From NCBI GenBank assembly GCA_036365515.1, contig CM070873.1:174708104-174772103 (forward strand): a DNA stretch of 64,000 nucleotides, read 5' to 3'. The notes beneath the pieces were generated by a model that worked only from the letters and a program-made list of their open reading frames with translations, did not search any database and was not told the DNA's origin. This DNA is from Torymus aiolomorphi. Taxonomy: Eukaryota; Arthropoda; Insecta; Hymenoptera; Torymidae. Numbering within the stretch: the stretch's first letter is position 1; each line of letters opens with the position of its first letter. Position numbers and translations under genes: made by a program. Below, piece by piece: positions 60,851 through 64,000 of this stretch.

Positions 60851-61239
60851 TGTGGGGATTCACCGCCCCTGCTCGCTTCACTTGCCAATCGCCATTTGCG
60901 TCTATATAAACATTATAATATGCTGAGATATGATAAATTGTCTTTTTTTCTAATAGATAATAATTATAATAATTATCATAATAAAAAATAAATTATTATA
61001 ATAAAAAATATAATTTCCCACGCCACCCTGGAGGTACTACGCCGTTCAGAACGTACTATTGAACCATTGAAATAAACACTTTTCTATTTAAAATTTACAA
61101 AAATATTTATTGATAATGAATTTTAAAATTTCCTGTATAATTTTTAAAATTTTTTGTAAGCTGTCCACAGTTAGAAAATAGAAAGCGTATATATGATTAT
61201 TGTTCAGGTTACACGTATTTTAACTTTGAAACATTGTAT
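60851..61239. other. Intronic AT-rich DNA
   Basis: No exon recognised. An (ATT/ATAAT)n tract lies at 60957-61010. Confidence 0.5.
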
Positions 61240-61910
61240 ATGATAAATGAAAGAAATACGTATACAGGGTGGTACACTACCCACCTTTGCTTTGATCAGT
61301 ACGATTGCTTTGCATACCGATGGTAGATGAAGCTCCCTAAGATCGTGTGGTTCCAGGAAGAAGAGTCCCCAAACCCTCCGTCTGATTGCTACCATCACTG
61401 GACAGCGACATAGAATTCTGCACCGATCCGTATTCACGAGACCTAACCTATATAGGCGATGTCCGACCTCACAGTAGCCTGATAACCATTCTACCGCTGC
61501 TTTGATGCTCCTCCTGAGAAGACTTAGGATCTCCTTACTCCAAGCAGTTGGAGCCTCTACCCCCAAGAGGTGCCTCACCTGTCAGCAGTTCGTCAAGCAC
61601 TGCCATTCCTCTGCCGTCTTCGCCGTTGTCCAACTGTCAAGTGCCCCTTTCAACACACTCTCTGCCATTGATACCCTGCGGTACAGCGCCCAGCATCGAG
61701 TCGCGCCCCTTTTTGCCAATCGATCCGCTTTTTCGTTACCGATTACTCCCGTGTGCCCTGGTACCCAATACAGAGTGACACTGTTCACGGAGGATAGCCT
61801 ATCTAATGCTACCCTGCAGCCCCACGCCTCTTCCGAGCGAAACTCCGCAGCTCCCACCGCCCGAAGTGCCGCTTGGCTATCCGAGTAGATGGTGATTTGC
61901 TTCCCCTCTA
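61240..61910 (-). pseudogene. LOA-like LINE, RNase H and zinc-finger fragment
   Basis: Minus-strand relative of 52480-53154. It begins mid-RNase H with GKQITIYSDSQAALRAV, continues TLYWVPGHTGVIGNEKADRL (complete H and D motif, unlike the other copy), then KGALDSWTTAKTAEEWQCL. It shifts frame near 61580 into an EAPTAWSKEIL, LYRLGLVNTDRC block with the zinc-finger middle deleted. It ends near 61240. A detached RT piece of the same family lies at 62603-62650. Confidence 0.85.
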
Positions 61911-61970
61911 ACAGTGGCGGTTCCAAGGAGGGGGCGATGGGGGCGCCCCCCCCCCCCCCCCCCCTAAAGA
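61911..61970. repeat. Transposon-terminus-like GC block with C homopolymer
   Basis: CAGTGGCGGTTCCAAGGAGG followed by GGGCGATGGGGGCGCC and a run of about 19 C. CAGTGGCGGxTCC ends are common on hAT-type non-autonomous elements (family knowledge), but the opposite terminus was not found. The homopolymer is a likely assembly or polymerase weak point. Confidence 0.45.
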
Positions 61971-62029
61971 GCGCACGCAGACGGTCTGGAGGAAGCAAGT
62001 TGATTATGAAATAAACCCAAATAGCCGGA

Positions 62030-62602
62030 CGATGTGCACGCATATTAGGGAATTACGTAGATGTGCAACAATAAGCAAGACATTTAGTTAAACCATTTTT
62101 AAACCCAAGTGTGTAGGGGATATGAAGTTCACGCATATAAGGGAGTCATGTAGACATAAAAAAATAAGCCTAACGATTATTTAAATAATTTTTAATCCCA
62201 AGTAACTGGGGGATATGACGTCCACGCATATAAGGAAATCATGTAGACATGAAAAAATAAGTCAAACGATTATTTAAATAATTTTCAAACCCAAGTAGCC
62301 GGGGGGTATGAGGTCCACGCATATAAGGGAGTCATGTAGACATGAAAAAATAAGCCAAACAATTATTTAAAAAATTTTAAAACCTAAGTAGCTGGGGGAT
62401 ATGAGATCGACGCATATAAGGGAGTCATGTAGACATGAAAAGATAAGCCAAACGATTATTTAAATAATTTTTAAACCCAAGTAGTCGGGGGATATGAGGT
62501 CCACGCATATAGGGAGTCATGTAGACATGAAAATTAAGCCAAACGATTATTTAAATAATTTTTAAACCTAAGTAGCCGGGGGATATGAAGTCCACGCAAA
62601 AA
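62030..62602. repeat. ~93 bp minisatellite, six units
   Basis: The landmark GGGGGATATGA(A/G)GTCCACGC (or GGGATATGA variants) recurs at about 62117, 62210, 62304, 62397, 62487 and 62579. Each unit has GGGAGTCATGTAGACATGAA and AAACGATTATTTAAATAATT. It lies between two pieces of one LINE copy, replacing about 230 codons of it. Confidence 0.88.
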
Positions 62603-62660
62603 TGACAAGCTCTTCCCAAACAACCGAATTTCCCCTAGCGGGATTAGTAAACTAAATACA
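62603..62660 (-). pseudogene. LOA-like LINE RT fragment
   Basis: On the minus strand IPLGEIRLFGKSLSF corresponds to the PLGQMRLFGESLSI block of 51745-51790. Same family and orientation as 61240-61910, so one copy has been interrupted. Confidence 0.7.
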
Positions 62661-64000
62661 AATAAATGATCATGATAATAATCACGCATTGTTGGGCGTT
62701 GCGGCTTTGTTATACCGTATAGCTGTATCGTCGTCAGTCGCGGCAGTCTGCTTGCCGAATAGTCAACTGTTCGAACGCTGCCTCCCCTTACCCCTCTCAC
62801 CGGCCAATCGCTTCGCACGTATATTACGCGCCATCGCCGCGTCTCAGCGGTGGCTAAAGGTGAACGCTGATTGGTCAATTTCAACAATCAATTACAATTA
62901 TCCTAATTGAGATAGAATTTTTTTAGCATTGTTCCCGGTATCAGCTCGTCGAGATGATTCTGGTGGTATATGTTTGTTACCACTTTATCTGAATCACCCT
63001 GTATAATTTATTTCTAGATCTTAATGTCATATTCGTAAAAATTTATGTATTTTAGTCCTAAAATTATTTTTATATTCAAATTATTATTTACATAATATTT
63101 TCATTCAATATTTGAACTTCACAAAAACAATTTTCTTTGTTCAATATTTTCAATTTTTTTCCCTCTACCCTTTAATGCTCTTTTCATAACTTTTGCATAA
63201 TTTAGGACCATATATATGTTTATTGTCCCTTTTATATATCTCTCTATATTATATAGTTGTATCCGTTATCTTTGTCATGCAGTGCCTCCGCCCCCCCACC
63301 CTTCACAACCCGCCCCCTACTTTAGACCCACCTCAGACCACCCGTAGCTCCTGCAGCCTTCTCAAAATAACATAAAATTCTTATTTTTTTATACGTTATT
63401 TTTAGCATGGTAGAGTTCCTCATCGCCCCCCCCTCTCACCTCCTCGTACCCCCTCTCAAAGTTATAAAGTCGTGTAGCAAAAACTGTCGCTTTCGCGGTT
63501 GGTGCTGTGAGCCAATATTGTCTGGAACTTCATCATGGCCCTTTTTTGCGATAGTAGAGCGTAGGTTGGCACGCCATTGTGGCCTCTCTCGATCGGCTAT
63601 TAGCCGAGAGAGAGGTTGGTCTCGCGCTTACCGGTACAAAAAGTAAGGGTTAGCCCTCTTGGCACCAAGATGAGTCCGATAGAGATTTCTTTATCTTTTA
63701 AATGACTTTAAACACTCAATACAGTAGCACTTAAGGGCTATAAGACGAAAATAGTGACAAGTTGTTCAAAATTTCAGTCATTAAATATGATAAATATAAA
63801 GCCCTGTGCAAAATTTCAGTGTCCTCATGAAAATGGTTACAGAATTATTGCTATTTGGATTTAACATTAGCCTTATGGGAATTCGTAAAATTAGCAACTA
63901 AATTTAAAAATAAACATAGATTCCACAGTGGCATGGCTTCGAGAGTTCAAGAAATTGCGAATGTACGTTAGATAAACAAGTTCCATTTTAAAAAACGTCC
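62661..64000. other. Right-hand end without a recognised gene
   Basis: 62690-62870 is GC-richer with short open frames but no motif. 63280-63460 is C-rich (CCCCCC runs). A strong hairpin lies at about 63581-63615 (CCTCTCTCGATCGGCT / AGCCGAGAGAGAGG). The next exon of the UBE3B-like gene was looked for and not found. Confidence 0.45.

Overview
The window is a gene-poor, AT-rich stretch of an arthropod nuclear genome, most likely an insect. Three things suggest this: insect-type BEL/Pao and errantivirus-like elements, GT-AG introns of 70-110 nt, and one recognisable host gene. I lean towards Hymenoptera, but only from impression. The only convincing host gene is a piece of a HECT ubiquitin ligase resembling UBE3B: two exons at 59560-59860 and 59942-60334, plus strand. 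Nearly everything else is mobile DNA, much of it nested or folded back on itself.

Layout. 1-3486: AT-rich DNA with two MITE-like palindromes. 3487-9855: a non-LTR reverse transcriptase gene cut in two by a ~5.9 kb foldback element, whose arms carry ~90 bp satellites and CA/TG microsatellites and whose loop holds a MITE. 10300-13722: minisatellites, an inverted pair, an R1-type LINE tail and a palindromic non-autonomous relative of the 46.4-49.3 kb transposon. 15750-46265: a nested complex. Two head-to-head copies of an unclassified transposon-like gene (here 'element A') form its shell. Copy 1 is split by a BEL/Pao element on the minus strand (16928-42304, TSD CATAC). BEL is split by a Ty3/Gypsy errantivirus-like element on the plus strand (23232-41313, 653 bp LTRs, TSD ACGG). 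That element is split by an R1-like LINE on the minus strand (35404-40429, ~14 bp TSD). 46447-49278: a long-TIR DNA transposon with a broken transposase. 49289-54150: palindromes and a LOA-like LINE between long direct repeats. 55740-58900: a Helitron-helicase remnant and a Gypsy-type 3' end. 59560-64000: the UBE3B-like exons, a foldback of 28 bp repeats in the following intron, a LINE tail and a minisatellite.

The most interesting object is the errantivirus-like element. Its gag region carries about twelve CCHC zinc knuckles. Gag is linked to pol by a textbook -1 frameshift signal (GGGAAAC, 7 nt spacer, 9 bp perfect stem). Its envelope gene follows a splice acceptor and looks like a chuvirus-type glycoprotein rather than a baculovirus-F type. 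Between env and the 3' end it carries an antisense gene of three exons in perfect phase, with its own TATA box and initiator. I do not recognise that 142-residue protein. The LTRs differ at about 7 of 653 positions, so the insertion is young, although gag and pol already carry breaks.

Limits: families were assigned by eye from motifs, without any database search. Ends of diffuse repeats are accurate to perhaps 10-30 bases.
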